From contig NZ_JH932293.1 of NCBI RefSeq assembly GCF_000301075.1, positions 829,708-893,707 of the forward strand: DNA of 64,000 bases, in the 5' to 3' direction. The notes under the pieces are model-generated. The model did not search any database. It had not been told where the DNA came from and was given only the letters and a program-made list of their open reading frames with translations. Shown here one piece after another: positions 8,520-16,733 of this stretch. Both the position numbers and the translations under genes were made by a program. Source of the stretch: Bergeyella zoohelcum ATCC 43767 (GTDB taxonomy: Bacteria > Bacteroidota > Bacteroidia > Flavobacteriales > Weeksellaceae). Numbering within the stretch: position 1 is the first letter of the stretch; each line of letters opens with the position of its first letter.

Positions 8520-9857
8520 ATGAAAGTTACAGCAAAGAATCATGACGAGGTAAGTGCATTGCTTACCATAACTGTGGACAAAGCAGATTATAAAGAAAAA
8601 GTAGAAAAGCAGTTGCATCATTATGCAAAAAATGCTCAGGTTCCAGGCTTCCGTAAGGGAAAAGTGCCTATGAGCATGGTGAAAAGACAGTACGAGGCTC
8701 CTGTGGCTTTCGAAGAAATCAATAAAGTGATTAATGACGCACTGAATAATTATGTTACTGAAAATAATTTAAGATTGGTAGGGCAGCCTGTTCCACAAGT
8801 AACAGAAGATTTAGACCTTAAAGCTGAACAGCATACTGTTTCTTTCGAAGTAGGTTATGAGCCTAATTTTAGTATTGACTTAGCAAAATATGAAGCTCCA
8901 CATTATAAAGTAGAAGCATCTGATAAAGAAATTAGCAAGTCTATAGAAAATATGCAGAAAAGATTTGCTACACAAGAGGCTCAAGAAAAAATCAATAAAG
9001 ACTCACACATCGCCCTGCAAATTACGCAGGTAGTAGAGGAAGGAGCTGAGGGAGAGCATAATCATCCACCAAAACATACTACCATTAATAAAGAAAGTAA
9101 GGAGGCTTTCAAATTGGTAGGTAAATTAAAAATGGATGCATCTGTAAAAGTAAGCAAGGAAGAACTTTTAGAAAAGGAAGATTTGGCTAAAGAGCTTGGA
9201 TTTACAAAAGCGGAAGTGGAAAATCTTCATCATAACGAAGTAGAAGTTATGGTAAAAGATTTTTATGCATTAAAAGACCATGAACTCAATCAAGAGCTTT
9301 TTGATAAGGTGTACGGTAAGGATACCATCAAATCTGAAGAAGAACTTAAAAACAAAGTAAAAGAGGAGTTAGATGAGTACTTCCAGCAAAATTCTGATAT
9401 TTACTTCGTGAACAAAGTATTAGAAGAAATCACTGAAAAAGAAGAAGTGCAGCTTCCTGAAAATTTCCTTGTTAAGTGGTTAATGTTCAGCAATGAGAAT
9501 ATTCAAACTGAAGAACAAGCGAAGGAAATCCTTGAAAAAGAGAGAAAAATCATTAAGCATCAAATTATAGAAGGTAAGCTGTTAAATGATTATGAAATCA
9601 AGATAGACTATGCTGATGTGTTATCACAAGCAGAGCAGTTAATTCGTAACCAATTAGCAATCTATGGTATCCACCATTTGCCAGAAGAAGAAATCCAAAA
9701 GTATGCGGTAGAGACACTAAAAGATGGTAACCAGCTACAGCAGATTTCTCAAGAGGTGGCAATGGCCAAATTAAAAGATGTAATCCTAGAAAAAGCAACT
9801 AAGAAAGAGGAAAAAATTTCTCACGATAAATTCTTAGAAGTAATTAAAGAGAAATAA
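8520..9857 (+). CDS. tig: Trigger factor
   Basis: This ribosome-associated chaperone meets nascent chains at the tunnel exit. The N-terminal domain holds the ribosome-binding signature GFRKGKVP (residues 43-50). A divergent middle (PPIase-like) segment has a His-rich insert (GEHNHPPKH), and the helical C-terminal arms follow. Length (445) is normal. It has its own promoter and a strong terminator, so it is monocistronic; clpP and clpX, its common neighbours in other phyla, are absent. Confidence 0.93.
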   Translation: MKVTAKNHDEVSALLTITVDKADYKEKVEKQLHHYAKNAQVPGFRKGKVPMSMVKRQYEAPVAFEEINKVINDALNNYVTENNLRLVGQPVPQVTEDLDLKAEQHTVSFEVGYEPNFSIDLAKYEAPHYKVEASDKEISKSIENMQKRFATQEAQEKINKDSHIALQITQVVEEGAEGEHNHPPKHTTINKESKEAFKLVGKLKMDASVKVSKEELLEKEDLAKELGFTKAEVENLHHNEVEVMVKDFYALKDHELNQELFDKVYGKDTIKSEEELKNKVKEELDEYFQQNSDIYFVNKVLEEITEKEEVQLPENFLVKWLMFSNENIQTEEQAKEILEKERKIIKHQIIEGKLLNDYEIKIDYADVLSQAEQLIRNQLAIYGIHHLPEEEIQKYAVETLKDGNQLQQISQEVAMAKLKDVILEKATKKEEKISHDKFLEVIKEK

Positions 9858-9877
9858 TATAGGACTGAACCTAAATA

Positions 9878-9910
9878 AAAAACCTGCATTCATTTAGAGT
9901 GCAGGTTTTT
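9878..9910. terminator. Bidirectional terminator between tig and a lipoprotein gene
   Basis: AAAAACCTGCA (9878-9888) pairs with TGCAGGTTTTT (9900-9910). It has A and T flanks suited to both converging genes. Confidence 0.85.
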
Positions 9911-9927
9911 CATTAAATATAAACAAA

Positions 9928-10428
9928 CTATTTCACTAAAGTTACTTTTGAATCATTGATATTAAAGTGTTTTATTACTTCATTGTAATTGGTGTAATCT
10001 ACGGCATTTCCTTTGCTTACTGTATTTGCAGGGATTACCAAAACACGGAATCTTTGATCCATTAAATATGAGCTTAATACAGGTTCTGTAAATGCAAGAT
10101 TAGAATTTGCCTCTATGGTTACTTGGTTTTTGCTAAAATGATTTTCGTAGTTTACCCAATTTCCTGTGGTGCCAATATACTGTGTAAGTGGAAGGAGTTT
10201 CCACATTCCATTATCGCCTCCTTTGTACACTAGTATCATATCTGTAGAAGGAATAGGGTTATTAAATGTAAAAGTTCTACTGTAATTATTAGAAGCGTCA
10301 AAGGTAGCTCTAACATCAAGCACTGAACCTATGGTATCATAATCCTGATATTCTGTTCTATCATCTGAACAAGAAATTGTAGAAAAAGAGGCAAAAGCTA
10401 AACCCGTGAGTAAGAGTGTTTTTTTCAT
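9928..10428 (-). CDS. Lipoprotein of unknown function
   Basis: The chosen start at 10428 gives 166 residues with a signal peptide and a lipobox (STISC), followed by SDD as in many surface-exposed Bacteroidota lipoproteins. The mature part is rich in Thr, Asn and aromatic residues and looks beta-structured. I do not recognise the family. It converges with tig across a shared terminator and no partner gene is adjacent. Confidence 0.7.
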   Translation of the reverse strand: MKKTLLLTGLAFASFSTISCSDDRTEYQDYDTIGSVLDVRATFDASNNYSRTFTFNNPIPSTDMILVYKGGDNGMWKLLPLTQYIGTTGNWVNYENHFSKNQVTIEANSNLAFTEPVLSSYLMDQRFRVLVIPANTVSKGNAVDYTNYNEVIKHFNINDSKVTLVK

Positions 10429-10618
10429 TGTAATAAATTTTAAATCTAACATTCCAAAAAAAGTGCCAAAAAATAAGAATCCAAAACTTCTCTTTTTCTA
10501 AGTAAAATGTATTAAAATAGTAGGATGATTTAGGTTTGAACAAAATGAAAAAAGCCTTTTAACTTAAAAAATAACAATTATCATGTTTATAATTGTCAAA
10601 AAAAGTATTTATAATTAA

Positions 10619-10626
10619 TATCTTCG
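10619..10626 (+). promoter_or_regulatory. -7-like box for the acyltransferase gene
   Basis: TATCTTCG is one base off TAnnTTTG and lies 14 bases before the ATG at 10641. It supports that start over a TTG at 10593. Confidence 0.35.
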
Positions 10627-10640
10627 CGGAAAATTTAGAA

Positions 10641-11738
10641 ATGAAAATATTAGAAAGAGTTACAGGAGGTGGGAGGGTGATAAAGTATATTGATGGACTG
10701 AGAGGGCTTTCGGTAATTGTAGTATTACTCTGTCATTTTATTGCACATCATGAAGCGAATTTTCCAGATTTTAGTAAAAAATACCATTGGCTTTATCCTT
10801 ATTTTGGAAATGGTCTTGGACACCATGCTGTGTATTTGTTTTTTGCAATAAGTGGATTTATTTTGGCTTTACCTTTTATTAATCAGTATGTGTATGATGG
10901 GAAAAAGGTGGCGTTAAAAGGTTTTTTTACTCGTAGAATCAGTAGGATAGAGCCTCCTTACATTGTATTACTTTCTGTATTTTTTTTCTTTGCTTTAGTA
11001 TTTGGAGAGAAAGGTTTTAGTTATTTATTTCCTCATTTTGCGGCTTCGTTTTTTTATTTGCATAATGTGATTTTTGGTGGATATCCAGAGATTAATATCG
11101 TATTGTGGACTTTGGAGATAGAAGTTCAGTTTTATTTATTAGCACCTTTGTTTTCATTATTGGTTTTTAAGATGCCTAAATGGGTGAGAAGAGGAGTGAT
11201 GCTTTCGATCATCTTATTGTGGCAATATGTATTAGAGCCTTTGGAAATTCGTACTTTGTACAATTATTTTCAATATTTTATGGTAGGATTTTTGTGTGCA
11301 GATTTGTATTTAGAGTATCAGAATAAAATCAAACCTACTTTATGGGTGGATATTATATGTATTCCTGTGTTGTTGATTTATTGGCAAGGTACATTATGGG
11401 GGCATTTTCATTGGTTGTATATATTTGTTTTTCTTTTTCTTACTCCATTTTCGGTAATTTGGAAATATTTGATGGAAAGAAAATATTTAATCATTATGGG
11501 AGGGATGTGTTACTCTATTTATATGCTTCATCATAAGATTATTTATGTGTTTTTCGGGGTGTATAAATCTGGACATACATTTTTTGGAAATGACTTATTG
11601 AATTTCTTTTTTAGATTGGGGCTTATCTCTACAATAATTGCAATAGCTACTATCGTATTTTTTGTTTTTGTAGAAAGACCTACCATGAAGAGAGAATGGT
11701 GGAAATACAAAAGCCTAAAGAAACTATTCTTTGAATAA
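10641..11738 (+). CDS. Acyltransferase 3 family membrane protein (OafA/YrhL type)
   Basis: The 365-residue polytopic protein has about ten transmembrane segments. The acyltransferase-3 opening YIDGLRGLSVIVVLLCHF holds the conserved His, and IEPPYIVLL and WTLEIEVQFYLLAPL follow. The C-terminus holds YSIYMLHHKII and ERPTMK. Such enzymes O-acetylate or otherwise acylate exported sugars, lipids or peptidoglycan. The acceptor is unknown because no glycan cluster is near. The coding sequence is strikingly T-rich, mostly from Phe/Ile/Leu codons, so transfer cannot be claimed. Confidence 0.85.
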   Translation: MKILERVTGGGRVIKYIDGLRGLSVIVVLLCHFIAHHEANFPDFSKKYHWLYPYFGNGLGHHAVYLFFAISGFILALPFINQYVYDGKKVALKGFFTRRISRIEPPYIVLLSVFFFFALVFGEKGFSYLFPHFAASFFYLHNVIFGGYPEINIVLWTLEIEVQFYLLAPLFSLLVFKMPKWVRRGVMLSIILLWQYVLEPLEIRTLYNYFQYFMVGFLCADLYLEYQNKIKPTLWVDIICIPVLLIYWQGTLWGHFHWLYIFVFLFLTPFSVIWKYLMERKYLIIMGGMCYSIYMLHHKIIYVFFGVYKSGHTFFGNDLLNFFFRLGLISTIIAIATIVFFVFVERPTMKREWWKYKSLKKLFFE

Positions 11739-11878
11739 AAAGATAATGATGATTTATATTATATTTTTTCAAATGCTTTTGTGATAAAGTTCTAACTATG
11801 AGGTTGTTTTGTTTGTTTTGTGAAAATATTCGTTGGTAGGTAAAGAAAATCAAGTTTAATAAGTTTCTTGCTTTGGAT

Positions 11879-11940
11879 ACTTTGCCAAAGTCTTAAAAAC
11901 TTTGGCAAAGTACTTTTAAATAGTAATTTAAGCAAAACAA
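11879..11940 (+). repeat. Double palindrome repeat, copy 1
   Basis: Two 13-base palindromes, ACTTTGCCAAAGT (11879-11891) and ACTTTGGCAAAGT (11899-11911), are followed by ACTTTTAAA and ATTTAAGCAA. The element lies just beyond the dtxR-family stop, in the same orientation as copy 2 at 14839-14905. The remaining 11739-11948 gap shows nothing else. Confidence 0.75.
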
Positions 11941-11948
11941 AAAGAGAG

Positions 11949-12617
11949 TTATTCCACTGCAATTACCCAAATGTTATTAGAAAATTTTTCGCTTACGATG
12001 TGTGTTTGGTGAGCTACTTCTATAGTACAGAGTCCATCAAATTCTGCTCTCGAAATTACCTTAATATGGTCCTGGAGTTCTATACCTAAATGGATAAGGT
12101 ACTGTAAAAAAGGACTGGAATTATCTTTTACAGCAACCATTTTACAGCTTTTTCCCACTGGCACTTCAGTCAATGTCATTTTTTCTACCTTTTGGATATT
12201 GCCCTGTTCATCAGGAATAGGGTCTCCATGGGGGTCTATGGTAGGTTTTCCTAAGTATAGATAGAGTTTTTCTATCAGTTTAGGAGATTGGATATGTTCC
12301 AGCTGTTCGGCCACATCATGAACCTCATCCCATGTGAACTGTAATTTTTCATAGAGAAAAGTTTCCCATATTCTATGTTTTCTTACAATGTCAATGGCAA
12401 ATAATCTTCCTTCGTTCGTTAACGCTATTTTCCCATATTTTTCTTGTTCAATAAGATTTTTAGATTTTAACTTTTTCAGCATTTCATTAGCAGATGCGGG
12501 TTTTACACCAAGGAAGTTTGCTAGTGTATTGGATCTTATGTTGTCAGACTCTTCCTCCCAAGATATTTTTAGTATCGCCTTTAGGTAATTTTCTTCCGTA
12601 GTAGTTAATTCCATCAT
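11949..12617 (-). CDS. DtxR/MntR-family metal-dependent transcriptional repressor
   Basis: The 222-residue protein starts with a winged helix-turn-helix (ENYLKAILKI...LANFLGVKPASANEMLKKLKSKNLI). A dimerisation/metal-binding domain has the helix HRIWETFLYEKL and the His/Glu cluster WDEVHDVAEQLEH. A C-terminal SH3-like FeoA domain (residues ~145-222) follows. The three-domain layout fits DtxR/IdeR-type regulators. Iron or manganese would be the co-repressor; the adjacent box resembles an IdeR iron box. It is divergent from a TonB receptor with 110 bases between, so it most likely controls that gene and perhaps itself. Confidence 0.88.
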   Translation of the reverse strand: MMELTTTEENYLKAILKISWEEESDNIRSNTLANFLGVKPASANEMLKKLKSKNLIEQEKYGKIALTNEGRLFAIDIVRKHRIWETFLYEKLQFTWDEVHDVAEQLEHIQSPKLIEKLYLYLGKPTIDPHGDPIPDEQGNIQKVEKMTLTEVPVGKSCKMVAVKDNSSPFLQYLIHLGIELQDHIKVISRAEFDGLCTIEVAHQTHIVSEKFSNNIWVIAVE

Positions 12618-12669
12618 TGAGATTTTTAGCGAAGATAAAAAAATAAGATTAATAAAGAAAAAAATATTA

Positions 12670-12688
12670 TTAGGGTTGCCTAACTTTA
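12670..12688 (+). promoter_or_regulatory. Iron-box-like operator overlapping the TonB receptor promoter
   Basis: TTAGGGTTGCCTAACTTTA matches the DtxR/IdeR consensus TTAGGTTAGSCTAACCTAA at 15 of 19 positions. Its inner part is the palindrome TTAGG-GTTG-CCTAA. TTG (12676-12678) inside it is a good -33 element, 21 bases before the -7 box. A repressor bound here would block RNA polymerase. Confidence 0.55.
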
Positions 12689-12699
12689 AATTTTTTGTT

Positions 12700-12707
12700 T
12701 ACTTTTG
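12700..12707 (+). promoter_or_regulatory. -7 box for the TonB receptor
   Basis: TACTTTTG matches TAnnTTTG and is spaced 21 bases from the -33 TTG at 12676-12678. Confidence 0.65.
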
Positions 12708-12727
12708 CAGAGTAAAAAAACATAATT

Positions 12728-14809
12728 ATGATAATGAAAAACGCTCCCTTATTTCTTTTTTTAAGTGGTGCTTTGTTTTGTCAAGAAAATAGCATGAAAC
12801 AAGAAGTTCGCCCTGTAGATTCAGTGAAGAAAAATGCACAGATTGAAGAAATTGTTATTTCTGGAACTATGAAAGAGGTACGCAAGCAGGACAGCCCGAT
12901 ACCTATTGATGTCTTCAGTTCGAAATATTTTGAGAGAAATCGTTCTAATAATATTTTTGAGGCTTTGTCTATGGTAAATGGCGTTCGTCCTCAGCTTAAT
13001 TGTAATGTTTGTTATACCGGAGATATTCGTATTAATGGTTTAGATGGAGCTTATACGCAGGTACTCATAGATGGGATGCCTATTGTTTCCTCGCTAGGAA
13101 CGGTGTATGGGCTTTCGGGTATTCCTAATTCATTGATAGAAAGAGTGGAAGTGGTGAAAGGGGCAGCGTCTACGCTTTACGGTTCGGAAGCAGTGGCGGG
13201 GCTTATTAATATTATTACTAAAAATGCTCATAATGCTCCCAAAGTAGGAGTAGATGGATTTACTACCTCTTGGGGAGAACATAATTGGGATGTAGGTTTG
13301 GTGAAAAAATGGAATAATACAGCTTCTACACTATTAGGAATCAATATGTTTCATTTTAATAATATCGTAGATAATAATGAGGATAAATTTACAGATGTTC
13401 CTCTCCAAAGTAGAGTCTCTGTTTTTAATAAATGGAATATACATAGGAAGAGTAACAAACAGATGAGTTTTGCGATGCGTTACCTTTACGAAGACCGTTG
13501 GGGAGGGCAAACGAATTGGACACCGGCGTTCAGAGGAACCGATGAGCGTTATGCAGAAAGTATTTATACCAATCGTGCAGAGCTTTTAGGAGTGTATCAG
13601 TTGCCTACGGAAGAAAAGCTTTTCTTGGATGTTTCGGGGGTATATCATCATCAGGATAGTAGATATGGAGATACACCCTATATCGCAACGCAAAATATAG
13701 GCTTTGCCCAGTTGAGATGGGATAAAAAAATCAATCGTCATGATTTTGTGTTGGGTTCTTCTTTGAGATATACTTATTATGATGATAACACTGCGGCTAC
13801 TGAAAATGAAAAAGGAAATCATCCGGATAAGTTTTGGCTTCCTGGTATTTTCATCCAAGATGTATATCAGCTTGCTCCGAAGCACAAGTTGTTACTCGGG
13901 ATGAGGTATGACCATCATTCAAAACATGGAAATATCTTTACTCCTCGTTTTGCTTATCATACCAATATTACTCCTGCCACCGTTTTTAGAGCCAATTTTG
14001 GTACAGGATTTAGAGTAGTGAATCTATTCTCTGAAGATCATGCTGCTCTTACGGGAGCAAGAGAGGTGATTATCCGTGAGGAACTTAAACCTGAAAAGTC
14101 TTATAATGGGAATATTAATTTTACCCATAAATTTTTCCAAGACAATGGTACTATTTGGAATATTGATTTCTCCGCATTTTATTCTCACTTTAAAAACCGA
14201 ATCGTTCCAGACTATGATACACATCCTAACCAGATTATTTACAGTAATTTAGATGGTTATGGAGAGAGTAGAGGATTGAGCTTAAATACAGATGTGAATT
14301 TCCCTAATTTACTGAAAATCCGTATTGGAGCTACTCTTTTAGATAGTTTTTTAAAAGAAGATGGAGTAAAGAGAACGCCTGAATTTACAGAAAGATTTTC
14401 CGCAGTATGGTCGGTTTCCTATCCTATAAAACCCATTCATCTCACTGTAGATTATTCAGGGAATTTATATGCTCCGATGAATTTACCATTGGCAGGAGAG
14501 CTAGACCCGAGACCTGAAAAATCTCCATGGTACAGCATTCAAAATATTCAGCTTACATTTTCTGGTCTTAAAAATATTCAGATTTATGGCGGGGTGAAAA
14601 ACTTTCTCAATTGGACGCCTTGGAAAAATATTCCTTTTCTCATTTCTCGTGCACATGATCCATTTGATAAGGAAGTGCTTTTTGATGCTGATGAAAGAGC
14701 TATTCCTACTCCTGATAACCCTTATGGGCTTACCTTTGATCCTTCTTATTCTTATGCACCGAATCAAGGAATCCGATTTTTCTTAGGATTGAAATTTTCT
14801 TTGAAATAA
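12728..14809 (+). CDS. TonB-dependent outer membrane receptor, probably metal or siderophore uptake
   Basis: The 693-residue receptor has a short signal peptide ending near FCQE and a TonB-box-like EEIVISGTMKE (residues 40-50). A plug domain (~55-160) holds the IDGMPIV and IERVEVVKGAASTLYGSEAVAGLINIITK motifs. A 22-strand barrel follows, ending in GIRFFLGLKFSLK with a terminal aromatic-rich strand. The plug has an unusual C92-x-x-C95 pair just before YTGDIRINGL. There is no N-terminal carboxypeptidase-regulatory-like domain. Divergence from a DtxR-family gene and an iron-box-like operator point to iron or another metal; the exact ligand is unknown. Confidence 0.9.
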   Translation: MIMKNAPLFLFLSGALFCQENSMKQEVRPVDSVKKNAQIEEIVISGTMKEVRKQDSPIPIDVFSSKYFERNRSNNIFEALSMVNGVRPQLNCNVCYTGDIRINGLDGAYTQVLIDGMPIVSSLGTVYGLSGIPNSLIERVEVVKGAASTLYGSEAVAGLINIITKNAHNAPKVGVDGFTTSWGEHNWDVGLVKKWNNTASTLLGINMFHFNNIVDNNEDKFTDVPLQSRVSVFNKWNIHRKSNKQMSFAMRYLYEDRWGGQTNWTPAFRGTDERYAESIYTNRAELLGVYQLPTEEKLFLDVSGVYHHQDSRYGDTPYIATQNIGFAQLRWDKKINRHDFVLGSSLRYTYYDDNTAATENEKGNHPDKFWLPGIFIQDVYQLAPKHKLLLGMRYDHHSKHGNIFTPRFAYHTNITPATVFRANFGTGFRVVNLFSEDHAALTGAREVIIREELKPEKSYNGNINFTHKFFQDNGTIWNIDFSAFYSHFKNRIVPDYDTHPNQIIYSNLDGYGESRGLSLNTDVNFPNLLKIRIGATLLDSFLKEDGVKRTPEFTERFSAVWSVSYPIKPIHLTVDYSGNLYAPMNLPLAGELDPRPEKSPWYSIQNIQLTFSGLKNIQIYGGVKNFLNWTPWKNIPFLISRAHDPFDKEVLFDADERAIPTPDNPYGLTFDPSYSYAPNQGIRFFLGLKFSLK

Positions 14810-14838
14810 ATTTCAATTAATGTAGTAATTTTTTTGGT

Positions 14839-14905
14839 ACTTTGTCAAAGTTTTTAAAACTTTGTCAAAGTCCTTTTAAACTCTCAAACCCTAGGAAATT
14901 TAAGC
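14839..14905 (+). repeat. Double palindrome repeat, copy 2
   Basis: ACTTTGTCAAAGT occurs at 14839-14851 and 14859-14871, each itself a palindrome. CCTTTTAAA and, further on, ATTTAAGCAA follow as in copy 1. It starts 30 bases after the TonB receptor stop. Confidence 0.75.
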
Positions 14906-15008
14906 AAGATAAAAAACGAGATGAGTTCATTATGTTTATTGGTCATCAAAAGGGTGGTAAATAAGTATGGATTTCGGCACGAAATGAAAAAATGAAAAGT
15001 AGAATGCT

Positions 15009-15016
15009 TACTTTTG
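15009..15016 (+). promoter_or_regulatory. -7 box for class III aminotransferase; predicted leaderless
   Basis: TACTTTTG ends only 4 bases before the ATG at 15021, so the transcript should begin at or beside the start codon. The start is supported by the family N-terminus. Confidence 0.6.
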
Positions 15017-15020
15017 CTCT

Positions 15021-16199
15021 ATGAAACAAAATTTTTTTCAATATCAGGCTCAGACTACGCCCTTTGCATCTGGTTTTGAGGTGGAAAGGGCAGTAGGGAG
15101 CTATATTTATGGTAAAGACGGAAAGGCATATTTGGATTTTGTAGCGGGAGTTTCTGCTAATACTTTGGGGCATTCTCATCCAGCAGTGGTTAAAGCTATT
15201 AAAGAACAAGCAGACCAATATCTTCATGTAATGGTGTATGGAGAATATGCACAGGAGAAACCTGTGGCACTTTGTAAGCTTTTAGCAGAGGCTACCCCTC
15301 AACCCTTGGAGATGACCTATTTGGTAAATAGTGGTGCCGAGGCGATAGATGGAGCATTAAAATTAGCAAAAAGATATACGGGAAGAGAAGAAATCATTGC
15401 TTTTAAAGATGCGTATCATGGAAATACCCACGGGGCATTAAGCGTAGCTGGAAATGAAGTACACAAAAGGGAATTTAGACCATTATTACCGATGGTGAAT
15501 TTTATTTCCTTTAATGATGAATCAGATTTTGAGCATATTACAGAGAAAACGGCATGCGTAATTGTAGAAACCATTCAGGGTGCAGCGGGATTCATAGTTC
15601 CCGAAGATGATTACCTAAAAAAACTTAAAAAACATTGTGAAAAAGTAGGTGCATTACTCATTTTAGATGAAATTCAGCCTGGATTTGGAAGGACAGGAAA
15701 GCTCTTTGCTTTTGAGCATTATGGTATAGTTCCAGATATTTTGGTAATGGGGAAAGGAATGGGAGGCGGAGTTCCAGTAGGTGCATTTATGGCATCTAGG
15801 GAGCTCATGTTAGCATTGTCTCATTCACCTAAATTGGGGCATATTACTACTTTCGGGGGGAATCCTCTCATAGCGGCAGCTTGTTACGCCACGCTGAAAG
15901 AAGTGTTGGAAAGTGGACTGATGGAGGAAGTAGAAAGGAAAGAGCAATTATTCAGAAAAAAATTAGTACACCCGAAAATTCAGCAGATTAATGGAAGGGG
16001 ACTCATGCTGGCAGTCCATTTGGGAAGTCCTGAAAATACTTTGGCAGTAGCAAAAGAATGTATGGAAAATGGGCTTATTGTATTCTGGCAATTATATAGA
16101 AATGAGTATCTTAGAATATCTCCTCCACTCACTATTTCTGATGAGGAAATAGATAAAGGATGTAACATAATTCTCAATGCCATAGAAAAAGTGCTTTAA
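15021..16199 (+). CDS. Class III pyridoxal-phosphate aminotransferase
   Basis: The 392-residue PLP enzyme is of the acetylornithine/ornithine-type class III fold. It has the phosphate-binding NSGAEAIDGALKLA, AYHGNTHGAL, the Asp of ILDEIQPGFGRTG, and the Schiff-base Lys in ILVMGKGMGGGVPVGA. Substrate specificity cannot be read from sequence: no arg genes are adjacent, so acetylornithine is not implied. The N-terminus FFQYQAQTTPFASG supports the ATG at 15021. It heads a rightward run with a START-like protein and a class IV aminotransferase-like protein. Confidence 0.88.
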   Translation: MKQNFFQYQAQTTPFASGFEVERAVGSYIYGKDGKAYLDFVAGVSANTLGHSHPAVVKAIKEQADQYLHVMVYGEYAQEKPVALCKLLAEATPQPLEMTYLVNSGAEAIDGALKLAKRYTGREEIIAFKDAYHGNTHGALSVAGNEVHKREFRPLLPMVNFISFNDESDFEHITEKTACVIVETIQGAAGFIVPEDDYLKKLKKHCEKVGALLILDEIQPGFGRTGKLFAFEHYGIVPDILVMGKGMGGGVPVGAFMASRELMLALSHSPKLGHITTFGGNPLIAAACYATLKEVLESGLMEEVERKEQLFRKKLVHPKIQQINGRGLMLAVHLGSPENTLAVAKECMENGLIVFWQLYRNEYLRISPPLTISDEEIDKGCNIILNAIEKVL

Positions 16200-16255
16200 A
16201 AATTTTATTTATATATTATTAATTTATATATTGCGACCATAAACTTATTACAACT

Positions 16256-16639
16256 ATGGCAAAACAAAAAGTTCAGTACGAATATCCGATGCACTGCTTG
16301 TCCGAAATTCTTTATGAATATTTAGCCACAGCAGAGGGGCTTTCAGAGTGGTTTGCAGATGAAGTGACGGAAAGAGGAGATACTTTTTATTTCTCTTGGG
16401 GTGGGGCGGAAGAGGTAGCCACACTTATCCGCTATAAGCCAGAGGGATTTGTTCGTTTCAGATGGGAAGAAGATGAAGGTACCAAATGCTATTTTGAAAT
16501 GAGTATTGTCATCGATGAAATTACGGAGGATTTAGCACTGGTGATTACAGATTTTGTAGAAGAAGGAGATGAAGAAGAAAATAGACTCTACTGGGAAAAT
16601 TTGGTAGAAAATCTCAAAATAAAATTAGGAGCGGCGTAA
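16256..16639 (+). CDS. START-like domain protein
   Basis: The 127-residue acidic protein has an SRPBCC/AHSA1-like pattern: an N-terminal strand, then the two-helix region ILYEYLATAEGLSEWFADEV, then strands (TFYFSWGG, RFRWEEDE) and a C-terminal helix (YWENLVENLKIKLGA). The fold makes a hydrophobic pocket but no ligand is known. It is flanked by two aminotransferase-fold genes in the same direction, an arrangement I associate with Flavobacteriia. Confidence 0.75.
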   Translation: MAKQKVQYEYPMHCLSEILYEYLATAEGLSEWFADEVTERGDTFYFSWGGAEEVATLIRYKPEGFVRFRWEEDEGTKCYFEMSIVIDEITEDLALVITDFVEEGDEEENRLYWENLVENLKIKLGAA

Positions 16640-16733
16640 TCTGTACCGAGCTAATGCAATGAGTGAACGAACTTTATCAAAATAATAGTAATGAACGAGC
16701 TACATCGTTCATTATCTTTTTTTAATAGTTATT

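Noticed and set aside
10593-10640. TTG start for the acyltransferase
   Set aside because: The -7-like box at 10619-10626 lies inside this extension, and the family N-terminus begins after 10641.
10593-11738. Acyltransferase as horizontally acquired because of T-rich codons
   Set aside because: The bias is explained by its many Phe, Leu and Ile membrane residues; no mobile-element signs flank it.
15021-16199. Class III aminotransferase as ArgD
   Set aside because: No arginine genes are adjacent and the substrate residues cannot be judged by eye.
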